Shown here: piece after piece, positions 52,130 to 60,557 of the stretch
Position numbering within the stretch: position 1 is the stretch's first letter
Layout: every line of letters starts with the position of its first letter
DNA from: Streptomyces colonosanans
Lineage (GTDB): Bacteria; Actinomycetota; Actinomycetes; Streptomycetales; Streptomycetaceae
Assembly (NCBI RefSeq): GCF_001866645.1
Contig: NZ_MLYP01000050.1
Location: forward strand, 96,124 to 160,123
Reading direction: 5' to 3'
DNA length: 64,000 bases
Notes under the pieces: model-generated
What the model saw: the letters and a program-made list of their open reading frames with translations, nothing else
The model's database searches: none
What the model was told of the DNA's origin: nothing
Program-made: the position numbers and the translations under genes

Positions 52130-53554
52130 TCAGACTGCAGCGGGCGTAGGGGCGTCGGACAGGTCGGCCGGGGCGGCCAGGTGGCCGAGGACCGCGGTGG
52201 CGGCGGCGACCTGCGGCGACACCAGGTGCGTCCGGCCACCCTTGCCCTGCCGGCCCTCGAAGTTGCGGTTGGAGGTGGACGCGGAACGCTCGCCGGGGGC
52301 CAACTGGTCGGGGTTCATGCCCAGGCACATCGAGCAGCCCGCGTGCCGCCATTCGGCGCCGGCCTCCTTGAAGACGACGTCCAGGCCCTCGGAGACGGCC
52401 TGCAGACCCACCCGCGCGGAGCCCGGGACGATCAGCATCCGTACGCCGTCGGCGACTTTGCGGTCCTTCATGATCGCGGCGGCCGCGCGCAGATCCTCGA
52501 TGCGGCCGTTGGTGCAGGAACCTACGAAGACGGTGTCCACCTTGACGGACCTCAGCGGCTGACCGGCCTCCAACCCCATGTATTCCAGGGCCTTTTCGGC
52601 GGCCAGGCGCTCCGAAGCGTCCTCGTACGAAGCCGGGTCGGGGACGCAGCTCGAAAGCGGCGCGCCCTGGCCGGGGTTGGTGCCCCAGGTGACGAACGGC
52701 GCGAGCTCGGCGGCGCCGATGCGGATCTCGGCGTCGAATTCCGCGTCGTCGTCGGTGCGCAGAGTCTTCCAGTACTCCACCGCGGCGTCCCAGTCGGCGC
52801 CCTCGGGGGCGTGCGGGCGGCCCTTGAGATACGCGAAGGTGGTCTCGTCCGGGGCGATCATGCCCGCACGGGCACCGGCCTCGATCGACATGTTGCAGAT
52901 GGTCATCCGGGCCTCCATCGAGAGCTTCTCGATGGCCGAGCCGCGGTACTCCAGGATGTAGCCCTGACCGCCGCCGGTACCGATCTTCGCGATGATCGCC
53001 AGGATCAGGTCCTTGGCGGTGACGCCCTCGGGCAGCTCGCCGTCGACGGTGATGGCCATGGTCTTCGGGCGGGCCATCGGCAGCGTCTGGGTGGCCAGCA
53101 CGTGCTCGACCTGGGAGGTGCCGATGCCGAACGCGAGCGCGCCGAACGCGCCGTGCGTGGATGTGTGGGAGTCGCCGCAGACGACGGTCGTGCCCGGCTG
53201 GGTCAGACCCAACTGCGGGCCGACCACGTGCACGACGCCCTGCTCGACGTCGCCCAGCGGGTGCAGCCGCACACCGAACTCTGCGCAGTTCTTGCGCAGG
53301 GTCTCCAGCTGGGCGCGGGAGACCGGGTCCGCGATGGGCTTGTCGATATCGAGGGTGGGGGTGTTGTGATCCTCGGTCGCGATGGTGAGGTCGAGCCGGC
53401 GCACCCGGCGACCGCTCTTGCGCAGCCCGTCGAAGGCCTGCGGGCTGGTCACCTCGTGCAGCAGGTGCAGATCGATGTAGAGGAGGTCGGGCTCGCCCTC
53501 GGCGCGCCGGACGACGTGGTCGTCCCAGACCTTCTCCGCGAGTGTCCTACCCAT
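52130..53554 (-). CDS. leuC: 3-isopropylmalate dehydratase large subunit
   Basis: Large subunit carrying the [4Fe-4S] cluster that interconverts 2- and 3-isopropylmalate. The 474-aa protein begins MGRTLAEKVWDDHVV and has VCGDSHTSTHGAFGALAFGIG, VFVGSCTNGRIEDLRAAA and AGCSMCLGMNPDQLAPGERS with the cluster cysteines. It is divergent from ndgR, with the NdgR operator between. Confidence 0.97.
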   Translation of the reverse strand: MGRTLAEKVWDDHVVRRAEGEPDLLYIDLHLLHEVTSPQAFDGLRKSGRRVRRLDLTIATEDHNTPTLDIDKPIADPVSRAQLETLRKNCAEFGVRLHPLGDVEQGVVHVVGPQLGLTQPGTTVVCGDSHTSTHGAFGALAFGIGTSQVEHVLATQTLPMARPKTMAITVDGELPEGVTAKDLILAIIAKIGTGGGQGYILEYRGSAIEKLSMEARMTICNMSIEAGARAGMIAPDETTFAYLKGRPHAPEGADWDAAVEYWKTLRTDDDAEFDAEIRIGAAELAPFVTWGTNPGQGAPLSSCVPDPASYEDASERLAAEKALEYMGLEAGQPLRSVKVDTVFVGSCTNGRIEDLRAAAAIMKDRKVADGVRMLIVPGSARVGLQAVSEGLDVVFKEAGAEWRHAGCSMCLGMNPDQLAPGERSASTSNRNFEGRQGKGGRTHLVSPQVAAATAVLGHLAAPADLSDAPTPAAV

Positions 53555-53699
53555 CGCTTTCCCTCCGGTCGGCGCGAGTGCGCCGACCCAACTAGAGATC
53601 TTGAGGAAGCGGCGCGCTGTTCCCGGGCGTCTGCCGCCAGGCCCGCTGGTCCGCGGGCCGCTGTGACTTCCAGAGTGGCGTGTTCCACGGAAAATTGAA

Positions 53700-53726
53700 C
53701 TTGCGTTTCACAGAGTGAGACGCAAG
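53700..53726. promoter_or_regulatory. Inverted repeat in the leuC-ndgR gap (probable NdgR operator)
   Basis: CTTGCGTTTCA and TGAGACGCAAG, 11-bp arms with one mismatch around CAGAG. It lies 10 bp before the ndgR ATG and in the leuC upstream region, where S. coelicolor NdgR is known to act. Confidence 0.75.
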
Positions 53727-53735
53727 TATCGTTGC

Positions 53736-54452
53736 ATGGACAACAGTAGCGGCGTCGGCGTTCTGGACAAGGCGGCCCTTGTCCTGAGCGCCCTGGAGTC
53801 CGGTCCGGCCACCCTCGCGGGTCTGGTCGGCGCCACCGGACTGGCACGACCCACGGCACACCGCCTCGCCGTGGCACTGGAGCACCACCGCCTGGTGGCG
53901 CGCGACATGCAGGGCCGTTTCATCCTCGGCCCCCGGCTGGCCGAGCTGGCCGCGGCGGCGGGCGAGGACCGCCTGCTGGCCACGGCGGGCCCGGTGCTGA
54001 CCCACCTCCGCGATGTCACGGGCGAGAGCGCGCAGCTCTATCGCCGCCAAGGGGACATGCGTATCTGCGTCGCCGCCGCGGAGCGCCTCTCGGGCCTGCG
54101 GGACACGGTCCCGGTGGGCTCCACCCTCACGATGAAGGCGGGCTCCTCGGCGCAGATCCTGCTGGCCTGGGAGGAGCCCGAGCGCCTGCATCGCGGCCTG
54201 CAGGGAGCCCGCTTCACGGCGACGGCCCTCTCGGGCGTGCGGCGCCGCGGCTGGGCCCAGTCCATCGGGGAGCGCGAGCCGGGTGTCGCCTCCGTCTCCG
54301 CGCCGGTGCGCGGCCCCTCCAACCGTGTGGTGGCCGCGGTGTCCGTCTCCGGTCCGATCGAGCGCCTGACGCGCCACCCGGGCCGTATGCACGCCCAGGC
54401 GGTCATCGACGCCGCCATGCGGCTCTCGGAGGCCCTGCGCCGCTCCGGCTGA
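53736..54452 (+). CDS. ndgR: IclR-type regulator NdgR
   Basis: NdgR is an IclR-like activator of leucine and other amino-acid genes and of stress responses. The 238-aa protein starts MDNSSGVGVLDKAALVLSAL; the winged helix-turn-helix covers about 10-65 (ATLAGLVGATGLARPTAHRLAVALE) and the IclR effector domain follows (VPVGSTLTMKAGSSAQILLAWEEPE). The ATG 53736 was chosen as the known start; an upstream GTG or ATG would add seven residues. Divergent from leuCD. Confidence 0.95.
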   Translation: MDNSSGVGVLDKAALVLSALESGPATLAGLVGATGLARPTAHRLAVALEHHRLVARDMQGRFILGPRLAELAAAAGEDRLLATAGPVLTHLRDVTGESAQLYRRQGDMRICVAAAERLSGLRDTVPVGSTLTMKAGSSAQILLAWEEPERLHRGLQGARFTATALSGVRRRGWAQSIGEREPGVASVSAPVRGPSNRVVAAVSVSGPIERLTRHPGRMHAQAVIDAAMRLSEALRRSG

Positions 54453-54467
54453 CCTTCGTCCGTCACC

Positions 54468-54505
54468 GGGGAGGGCCCGCCTCAACGCCGCGGCGGGCCC
54501 TCCCC
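54468..54505. terminator. Bidirectional hairpin between ndgR and the DUF4188 gene
   Basis: 14-bp perfect stem GGGGAGGGCCCGCC / GGCGGGCCCTCCCC with a 10-base loop. Confidence 0.88.
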
Positions 54506-54541
54506 GCTCCCCCGAGCCCCCGTGCTCCGCTGCCCCTCAGG

Positions 54542-55075
54542 TCACCCCGCCTCGCCGGCCGCCCCCGCCGACCGGTGCGCGAACCGGTCCTTCGCAGACC
54601 GGCCGCGCCGCTCGATGGGCACCTGGCCGTGCGCCTTCGCGAGGCCGAAGACCGGCATGTCGAAGTAGATCGACTCGTAGGAGCCCTCGGGCGCGATGTA
54701 CGTCTCGTGCCACAGACCCACGTGCCCGCGAGCCTTGCCTTGGCGCTTCTTGCGGTTGATGACCGCCCAGGCCCGATGGTGAAACATGTCCGGCGAGGTC
54801 GCGAAGGCGTACAGCTTCTCCTTGGACTGCCAGTACTGGACGACGTAGTACGTACGCGGCGAGGCCGTCAGCAGCACGTGCCCCAGCAGCCCCCGGTCAT
54901 GGTCCCGCCCAAGCTCCCCCAGCATGCGGAACATCGACAGCATGACCGGCAGCCACTGGTGCACCGCCCAGAAGTGGTTGATCCGCATGCCGATGAGCAG
55001 CACCACCACGTCATCCTCGGCCGCGGCGGTCGTACTGCCCCGCACAGGCTTCGCGAACATGCCGACCGCCCTCAT
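54542..55075 (-). CDS. DUF4188 family protein
   Basis: A 177-aa protein with a hydrophobic, aromatic-rich middle (VVLLIGMRINHFWAVHQWLP, SPRTYYVVQYWQSKEKLYAFA) and WHETYIAPEGSYESIYFDMP, typical of DUF4188, a ferredoxin-like fold related to monooxygenases of the YdhR kind. A substrate is unknown. The MerR-type gene is divergent and may control it through the shared inverted repeat. Confidence 0.83.
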   Translation of the reverse strand: MRAVGMFAKPVRGSTTAAAEDDVVVLLIGMRINHFWAVHQWLPVMLSMFRMLGELGRDHDRGLLGHVLLTASPRTYYVVQYWQSKEKLYAFATSPDMFHHRAWAVINRKKRQGKARGHVGLWHETYIAPEGSYESIYFDMPVFGLAKAHGQVPIERRGRSAKDRFAHRSAGAAGEAG

Positions 55076-55084
55076 CAGATAGCA

Positions 55085-55115
55085 CCACTATCCTTCTGGC
55101 GAGCTTGGATAGTGG
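55085..55115. promoter_or_regulatory. Inverted repeat CCACTATCC-n13-GGATAGTGG (probable MerR operator)
   Basis: Nine-bp perfect arms, 13 bases apart, between the divergent DUF4188 and MerR genes, 26 bp before the MerR start. MerR regulators typically bind such palindromes in the promoter spacer. Confidence 0.7.
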
Positions 55116-55140
55116 CACTTCCCAAGGAAAGGCGCAAGAG

Positions 55141-55785
55141 ATGCGGCTGGCGGAGCTGAGCGAGCGCAGCGGTGTGTCCACGGCGACGATCAAGTACTAC
55201 CTGCGCGAAAGGCTGCTGCCACCGGGCCGCCAGGTCAACGCCACGACGGCCGAGTACGACGAGGAGCATCTGCGCCGACTGCGGCTGGTGCGGGCGATGA
55301 TCCAGGTGGGCCAGGTACCGGTGGCGAAGGTGCGCGAGGTGCTCGGGCACGTGGACGACGACTCCCTGGGCCGCGCGATCCGCCTGGGCGCGGCGACGTG
55401 GGCACTGCCGCAGGTGCCGGAGCCGGTCGAGGACGACGAGTACGTCCAGGCCGCGCGCCAGGAGGTCGCCGCGCTCCTGGACCGGCTCGGCTGGGAGAAC
55501 GCCAAGCTGCTCGCGACCATCTCCCCCGCGTACCGCTCGCTGGTGGTGGCGGTGGCCGCGTTCCGCCGGCTCGGCTACGGCTGGGGAGCCGAACAGCTCG
55601 CACCATACGCCGAGTTGATGCACCGGACGGCCGTCCTCGACCTGGACAACATGGAGACGCACCCGTCAGAGGCGGAGCGGGTCGAGTTCGCGGTCCTGGG
55701 GGCGATCCTCAACGAGCCGGTGCTGCAGGCGCTGCACCGGCTCGCCCAGGAGGAGGAGTCGACGCGGTGGTACGGCTTCGGGTAG
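55141..55785 (+). CDS. MerR-family transcriptional regulator
   Basis: A 214-aa protein beginning MRLAELSERSGVSTATIKYYLRE, a MerR helix-turn-helix and wing (1-70: LLPPGRQVNATTAEYDEEHLRRLRL..). The larger C-terminal helical region (about 95-214) has no metal-binding cysteines, so it likely senses an organic ligand. A purine-rich AAGGAAAGG precedes the ATG; the TTG further upstream is not needed. Divergent DUF4188 gene and operator suggest local autoregulation. Confidence 0.9.
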   Translation: MRLAELSERSGVSTATIKYYLRERLLPPGRQVNATTAEYDEEHLRRLRLVRAMIQVGQVPVAKVREVLGHVDDDSLGRAIRLGAATWALPQVPEPVEDDEYVQAARQEVAALLDRLGWENAKLLATISPAYRSLVVAVAAFRRLGYGWGAEQLAPYAELMHRTAVLDLDNMETHPSEAERVEFAVLGAILNEPVLQALHRLAQEEESTRWYGFG

Positions 55786-55802
55786 CCGGCGCCGGGCGCG
55801 AC

Positions 55803-55832
55803 GAAGGCCCTCCGCCGAAGCGAAGGGCCTTC
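55803..55832 (+). terminator. Hairpin terminator after the MerR gene
   Basis: GAAGGCCCT / AGGGCCTTC, 9 bp, 18 bp past the stop and 8 bp before the end of the first tRNA-Glu. Confidence 0.75.
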
Positions 55833-55839
55833 CTGTTCG

Positions 55840-55912
55840 TACCCCCGACCGGATTCGAACCGGCGCTACCGCCTTGAGAGGGCGGCGTGCTAGGCCGCTA
55901 CACAACGGGGGC
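55840..55912 (-). tRNA. tRNA-Glu (CUC)
   Basis: 73 nt cloverleaf on the minus strand. Anticodon loop CUCUCAA gives CUC (Glu). T-loop GGTTCGAATCC is intact, acceptor stem GCCCCCG/CGGGGGU, no encoded CCA. Last of a five-gene tRNA cluster (Gln-Glu-Glu-Gln-Glu in transcription order). Confidence 0.95.
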
Positions 55913-55940
55913 GAGGATCTTGCGTTTCCGCAGATCCGAG

Positions 55941-56012
55941 CTGGTCTACCTGGACTCGAACCAAGACTAACTGAACCAGAATCAGTCGTGCTGCCAATTA
56001 CACCATAGACCA
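55941..56012 (-). tRNA. tRNA-Gln (CUG)
   Basis: 72 nt, anticodon loop UUCUGGU with CUG. Acceptor stem UGGUCUA/UAGACCA. No encoded CCA. Differs from the other Gln copy by one compensated acceptor base pair. Confidence 0.95.
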
Positions 56013-56032
56013 ATGTGGTTTAGACCAGACCG

Positions 56033-56105
56033 TACCCCCGACCGGATTCGAACCGGCGCTACCGCCTTGAGAGGGCGGCGTGCTAGGCCGCTACACAACG
56101 GGGGC
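56033..56105 (-). tRNA. tRNA-Glu (CUC)
   Basis: 73 nt, identical by eye to the copy at 55840-55912. Confidence 0.95.
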
Positions 56106-56167
56106 CCTAGCGATCCTGCATCGATGACAGCGGGAGCTACCCGAACTGTCCTCGCGGGAAGGATCTG

Positions 56168-56240
56168 TACCCCCGACCGGATTCGAACCGGCGCTACTGC
56201 CTTGAGAGGGCAGCGTGCTAGGCCGCTACACAACGGGGGC
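56168..56240 (-). tRNA. tRNA-Glu (CUC), variant copy
   Basis: 73 nt. As the other Glu copies except for one anticodon-stem pair changed on both sides (CCGCC/GGCGG to CUGCC/GGCAG), a compensatory change. Confidence 0.95.
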
Positions 56241-56278
56241 TTGCGGATGAGATCCGCGGCGCAGATAAGCTCTGCGAG

Positions 56279-56350
56279 CTGGCCTACCTGGACTCGAACC
56301 AAGACTAACTGAACCAGAATCAGTCGTGCTGCCAATTACACCATAGGCCA
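56279..56350 (-). tRNA. tRNA-Gln (CUG), variant copy
   Basis: 72 nt. Acceptor stem UGGCCUA/UAGGCCA, a compensated change from the other Gln copy. First gene of the cluster; the HAD gene stop lies 90 bp upstream. Confidence 0.95.
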
Positions 56351-56441
56351 CTGGAACGCAAGCCCCTGAGGGGGTTTTGTTCTAGTTTGCGCTTCCGGTT
56401 CCCGGCCTTTCGGCCCGCTCCCCGGCGGCGCAGGAAGAACA

Positions 56442-57173
56442 TTACCTGAAGGTTGACCTGGCTCCAAAACGGGTATTCGCGCCGAGCACGGCGCGCAGTT
56501 CGGCGAGGGTGGAGATCCGGTGTGGGCCGTCGGGCGTGTCGGCGCTCGCGTACAGACCGTCGCGGTCGATCAAGACGGACAGCAGCCCGGCCTCGGCGGC
56601 GCCCCGCCCGTCGATCTCCGGGTGGTCGCCGACGTAGGCGACCTGGTGCGGCGCGAGTTCCAGGGCCTCGCACGCGGCGTGGAAGGCCCGGGCCTCCGGC
56701 TTGGACACGCCCAGTTCCGCGGCGCACAGAACGGCCTCGAAGCGGTCGTGGACGCCGAGGATCCGCAGCTTGCGCTCCTGGACGTGGATGCTGGAGTTGG
56801 AGAGCACCGCGTGCCGGTGGCTGGTGGCGAGGGCGTCCAGGGCGGGCAGGGCGTCGGGGAAGAGGGCCCAGGCCGCCTCGTAGTGGGCCTTGTAGCGGTC
56901 GTACCAGGCGTCGGCCCCGGTATCGGTCAGTTCCTCGCCCAGGAAGGCCCGCACCCGGTCCCGTCGCTGCGTCTCGAAGTCGGCCTCCCCCGCGGCGAAC
57001 CGCGCCCATTGCTGATCGGTGACCTCCCGCCACCGCGCCAGCGCCCGCTCCGCGCTCCCGTATCGGTCGAGCAGATCCTCGGCGATCAGATGCCCGCGCA
57101 TGCCGGCCCGGTCCGCGGTGGTGTAGTCGAAGAGGGTGTCGTCCACGTCCCAGACCACGGCGCTGATGCTCAT
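56442..57173 (-). CDS. HAD-family hydrolase
   Basis: A 243-aa HAD-superfamily phosphatase. Motif I is WDVDDTLFDYTT near 8-19 (nucleophile Asp and acid Asp), motif II around VLSNSSIH, motif III SKPEARAF, and motif IV YVGDHPEIDG. The substrate is unknown. ATG 57173 (MSISAVVWDVDDTLFD) was chosen since the extra N-terminal 30 residues of the longer frame are Arg/Pro filler. Lies between gltX and the tRNA cluster, all leftwards. Confidence 0.9.
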   Translation of the reverse strand: MSISAVVWDVDDTLFDYTTADRAGMRGHLIAEDLLDRYGSAERALARWREVTDQQWARFAAGEADFETQRRDRVRAFLGEELTDTGADAWYDRYKAHYEAAWALFPDALPALDALATSHRHAVLSNSSIHVQERKLRILGVHDRFEAVLCAAELGVSKPEARAFHAACEALELAPHQVAYVGDHPEIDGRGAAEAGLLSVLIDRDGLYASADTPDGPHRISTLAELRAVLGANTRFGARSTFR

Positions 57174-57252
57174 GGTCCGACGGTAACGCGGGGGCCGCGG
57201 GCGCGTCTGGGGGTCGGCGGCTTCCGCGGCGGCGGTACGACGCCTACGACGA

Positions 57253-57286
57253 AGGGGCGGCACCCGGTGGTCCGGATGCCGCCCCT
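57253..57286 (-). terminator. Hairpin terminator after gltX
   Basis: AGGGGCGGCA / TGCCGCCCCT, 10 bp, with an inner CCGG/CCGG; 15 bp past the gltX stop. Confidence 0.75.
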
Positions 57287-57300
57287 CACGTACGGACAGG

Positions 57301-58776
57301 TCAGGCGGCCAACTTCGCCAGCGCCGCGTCGATGCGCGCCAGCGTCTTCTCCTTGCCCAGGACCTGCAGGGACTCGAAGAGCGGCAGGCCGACCGTGCGG
57401 CCGGTGACGGCGACGCGGACGGGGGCCTGGGCCTTGCCGAGCTTGAGGCCGTGGGCCTCGCCGGCGCTCAGGACGGCCTCCTTCAGGGACTCCGGGGACG
57501 TCCAGTCGGCCGCCTCCAGCTTCTCCTTCGCCGTGCGGAGCAGCGCGTCGCTGCCCTCCTTCATGGCCTTGGTCCAGGACGCCTCGTCGGACACCGGCTC
57601 CGGCAGGAACAGGAAGTCGACGTTGTCGGTGATCTCGGACAGGACCTTGACGCGGGTCTGCGCGTGCGGGGCGATCGCCGCCCACATCGCCTCGTCGAAG
57701 TCCTCGGGCGCCCAGGGGGCGAACGGAGCCTTCAGCCACGGCCGGCAGCGCTCAGTGAAGTCCTTCACGTCCAGCAGGCGGATGTGGTCGGCGTTGATCG
57801 ACTCGGCCTTCTTCAGGTCGAAACGGGCCGGGTTGGGGTTCACGTCCTTGATGTCGAAGGCGGCGACCATCTCCTCGATGCTGAAGATGTCGCGGTCGGC
57901 CGCGAGCGACCAGCCAAGCAGGGAGAGGTAGTTGAGCAGACCCTCCGGCAGGAAGCCGCGCTCGCGGTAGAGGTTCAGCGCCGACTGCGGGTCGCGCTTG
58001 GACAGCTTCTTGTTGCCCTCGCCCATCACGTACGGCAGATGACCGAACTCCGGCACGGCCTTCGCGATGCCCAGCTCGATCAGCGCCTTGTAGAGGGCGA
58101 TCTGGCGGGGTGTGGAGGAGAGCAGGTCCTCGCCGCGCAGGACGTGGGTGATGTCCATCAGGGCGTCGTCGACCGGGTTCACGAGCGTGTACAGGGGCGC
58201 CCCGTTCGCTCGCACGATCCCGTAGTCCGGCACGTTCTCCGGCGTGAACGTCAGCTCGCCGCGGACCAGGTCCGTGAAGGTGATCGTCTCGTCGGGCATG
58301 CGGAAGCGGACGATGGCCGTACGACCCTCGGCCTCGTAGGCCGCCACCTGCTCGGCGCTCAGGTCGCGGCAGTGGCCGTCGTACCCGGAGGGCTTGCCGG
58401 CGGCGCGGGCGGCGTCGCGGCGGGCGTCCAGCTCCTCCGTCGTGCAGTAGCAGTGGTAGGCGTATCCGCCGTCCACGAGCTTGCGGGCGACGTCCCGGTA
58501 GATGTCCATCCGCTGCGACTGGCGGTACGGCACGTGGGGGCCGCCGACCTCGGGGCCCTCGTCCCAGTCGAAGCCCAGCCAGCGCAGCGAGTCCAGCAGC
58601 TGGAGGTAGGACTCCTCCGAGTCGCGGGCCACGTCCGTGTCCTCGATGCGGAAGACGTACGTCCCGCCGGTGTGGCGGGCGAACGCCCAGTTGAACAGGG
58701 CGGTACGGACCAGGCCCACATGGGGGTTGCCGGTCGGGGACGGACAGAAACGTACGCGGACGTTCGCGTTAGCCAC
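57301..58776 (-). CDS. gltX: Glutamyl-tRNA synthetase
   Basis: Class I synthetase that charges tRNA-Glu (and probably tRNA-Gln, later amidated, as in most actinobacteria). The 491-aa protein from GTG 58776 has the HIGH-type motif PSPTGNPHVGLVRTALFNWAF near residue 12 and the KMSKS-type motif KKLSKRDPQS near 250. The start overlaps the FAH gene by 8 bp. It is close to three tRNA-Glu and two tRNA-Gln genes. Confidence 0.96.
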   Translation of the reverse strand: MANANVRVRFCPSPTGNPHVGLVRTALFNWAFARHTGGTYVFRIEDTDVARDSEESYLQLLDSLRWLGFDWDEGPEVGGPHVPYRQSQRMDIYRDVARKLVDGGYAYHCYCTTEELDARRDAARAAGKPSGYDGHCRDLSAEQVAAYEAEGRTAIVRFRMPDETITFTDLVRGELTFTPENVPDYGIVRANGAPLYTLVNPVDDALMDITHVLRGEDLLSSTPRQIALYKALIELGIAKAVPEFGHLPYVMGEGNKKLSKRDPQSALNLYRERGFLPEGLLNYLSLLGWSLAADRDIFSIEEMVAAFDIKDVNPNPARFDLKKAESINADHIRLLDVKDFTERCRPWLKAPFAPWAPEDFDEAMWAAIAPHAQTRVKVLSEITDNVDFLFLPEPVSDEASWTKAMKEGSDALLRTAKEKLEAADWTSPESLKEAVLSAGEAHGLKLGKAQAPVRVAVTGRTVGLPLFESLQVLGKEKTLARIDAALAKLAA

Positions 58777-59545
58777 GCTTGATCACCTTGTTGGTGAGAG
58801 TGCCGATGCCTTCGATGGTGACGGCGACCTCGTCGCCGACGTTGAGGGGGCCGACCCCCGCGGGGGTGCCCGTGAGGATCACGTCGCCGGGGAGCAGCGT
58901 CATGGCCTCGGTGATGTTCACGATCAGATCCTCGATGGGGTGGATCATCTCGCTGGTGCGGCCGAGCTGGCGTTGCTCACCGTTGACGGTGAGCTGGATG
59001 GTGAGGTCGCTCGGGTCGACGTCGGTCTCCACCCAGGGGCCGAGCGGGCAGGAGGAGTCGAAGCCCTTCGCCCGGGCCCACTGCTTCTCGCGCCGCTGGA
59101 CGTCGCGCGCGGTCACGTCGTTGGCGCAGGTGTAGCCCAGGATCACGTCCTTCACGCGCTCGCGCGGGACCTCACGGCACATACGGCCGATCACCACGGC
59201 CAGCTCGGCCTCGTGGTGCAGCTCCTGGGAGAACGAGGGGTAGGCGATCGCGTCGCCGGGGCCGATCACGGAGGTGGACGGCTTGAAGAAGGCGAACGGG
59301 GCCTCGGGCACCTCGTTGCCCAGCTCCCTGGCGTGCTCCGCATAGTTGCGGCCGAAGGCCACGACCTTGTTGGGGAGCACCGGCGGCAGCAGCCTGACCT
59401 TGCTCAGCGGCACCTTCGTGCCGGAAAGCTCGAAGTCCGCGAACGGGACGCCCTTGATGATGTCGAGGACGAGCTCGTCCGGCTTGTCACCCTCGACCGC
59501 GCCGAAGGCGACATTCCCGTCGATGGAGAATCTGGCGATGCGCAC
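58769..59545 (-). CDS. Fumarylacetoacetate hydrolase family protein
   Basis: A 258-aa FAH-fold enzyme (MRIARFSIDGNVAFGAVEGD). The metal-binding EAELAVVIGR and substrate-site VVAFGRNYAEHARELG, GPWVETDVD, LPGDVILTGTPAGVG segments are typical. Members hydrate or decarboxylate small keto-acids, for example oxaloacetate; exact substrate not known. It overlaps gltX by 8 bp. Confidence 0.93.
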   Translation of the reverse strand: MRIARFSIDGNVAFGAVEGDKPDELVLDIIKGVPFADFELSGTKVPLSKVRLLPPVLPNKVVAFGRNYAEHARELGNEVPEAPFAFFKPSTSVIGPGDAIAYPSFSQELHHEAELAVVIGRMCREVPRERVKDVILGYTCANDVTARDVQRREKQWARAKGFDSSCPLGPWVETDVDPSDLTIQLTVNGEQRQLGRTSEMIHPIEDLIVNITEAMTLLPGDVILTGTPAGVGPLNVGDEVAVTIEGIGTLTNKVIKRG

Positions 59546-59768
59546 GGGATCCTTGCGCCCCTCACTGAGCTGGCTGGAGTCTGACGCTCCAGGCTAACGC
59601 GGCAGGGGGCGGGTGCCCCGCGCACGGCGTCGGACGCCGCGGGGGCACACCCGGCCGACCACCTCCGCGGGGAGACGGCCGCCGCACGGGTCCGCGGCCG
59701 GCCACCCTGTGTCGGCGGTCAGGCCGTGTTCACGGGCGCGCCGTGAAGGGAGGCGCGCAGTGTGCGTG

Positions 59769-60041
59769 CTACTCCGCTGCGGATGCCTGCGCGGGGATCT
59801 CCATGAGGATCGTGCGCTTGGGGTTGGCGGTCTGGGTGGGAAGGTCGACGGAGTGTTCCGGCGTCGCCGCCACCTGCAGCGCCTCGGCGTCGGCGAGGTG
59901 CGCCAGCGTCGTCCGCCGCGGGTTGGCTATGTTGCGGAACATCATCGTGGTCTTCACTGGTGTCATCGACCTTGTCATTGCGGGCGCCGGGTGGGCCTCA
60001 AGGGGGCTGCCGCCGGGGCGCGGGTTTGTCGGATTCGCCAT
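59769..60041 (-). CDS. Small protein with duplicated ANP(R/K)RT motif, unknown function
   Basis: A 90-aa protein (MANPTNPRPGGSPLEAHPAP). The reading frame has the G/C-rich third positions of a real gene. Two near copies of a motif, IANPRRTTL (about 37-45) and TANPKRTIL (about 72-80), are some 35 residues apart, and the protein is otherwise Ala/Pro/Thr-rich, without cysteines in that region and without a signal peptide. The start is uncertain: 60041 is preferred, 60086 is also open. Divergent from cvnA. No family I know. Confidence 0.6.
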   Translation of the reverse strand: MANPTNPRPGGSPLEAHPAPAMTRSMTPVKTTMMFRNIANPRRTTLAHLADAEALQVAATPEHSVDLPTQTANPKRTILMEIPAQASAAE

Positions 60042-60557
60042 CCCTGTAAAGCGCCAGGCTAAACATGCAATTCCCGCCGAAGTCATGAACGGGCCATGAT
60101 CTTCATGTGAGTTTGATCACGAACCGGCACGCAAAAGGGTCAATTCCGGCCGCCGATCCACTCCGGCGAAACGGACATCAGCCCACTGAAGCTCGCATTC
60201 CGCCCCCGAACATGGCGACTGGGACACCAGGCGAGCCTCAATGGATCGTGGATATAAGTCCGTTATGTACAAGATCATTTTCCACGCTTCGTAACACTGC
60301 CCTCACGACGGGTCACGCTTGTCGTGGACTGGCTCGTTGGCCTTGTTGGAGATCCGGCACTGTGCTGGAATTCCACGGACCGCCGCGGGACCGCACCGGC
60401 GCTCAGGGGCGCAACGCAGCGCCGGGCAGCGGCGGGGAGGGGGAGCCAGCGCCGGTCACTCACGACCACCCGGGGGGCGTATTCAGGGCGCCCCCCACGA
60501 CGCCGACAGCGTCCCGCCGCTCGCGGAGGGACGCCTGGTCCAGAGGTTGCGACGCTA
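60042..60557. other. Intergenic region between the small protein and cvnA
   Basis: About 515 bp, one of the longest gaps. It includes an AT-rich stretch at 60250-60292 with TATAAG (60253-60258), possibly a cvnA promoter, and on the minus strand GGAAT (60143-60147)-n18-GTT (60122-60124), which fits a SigR consensus ahead of the small gene. Neither is certain. No coding frame is convincing. Confidence 0.5.
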
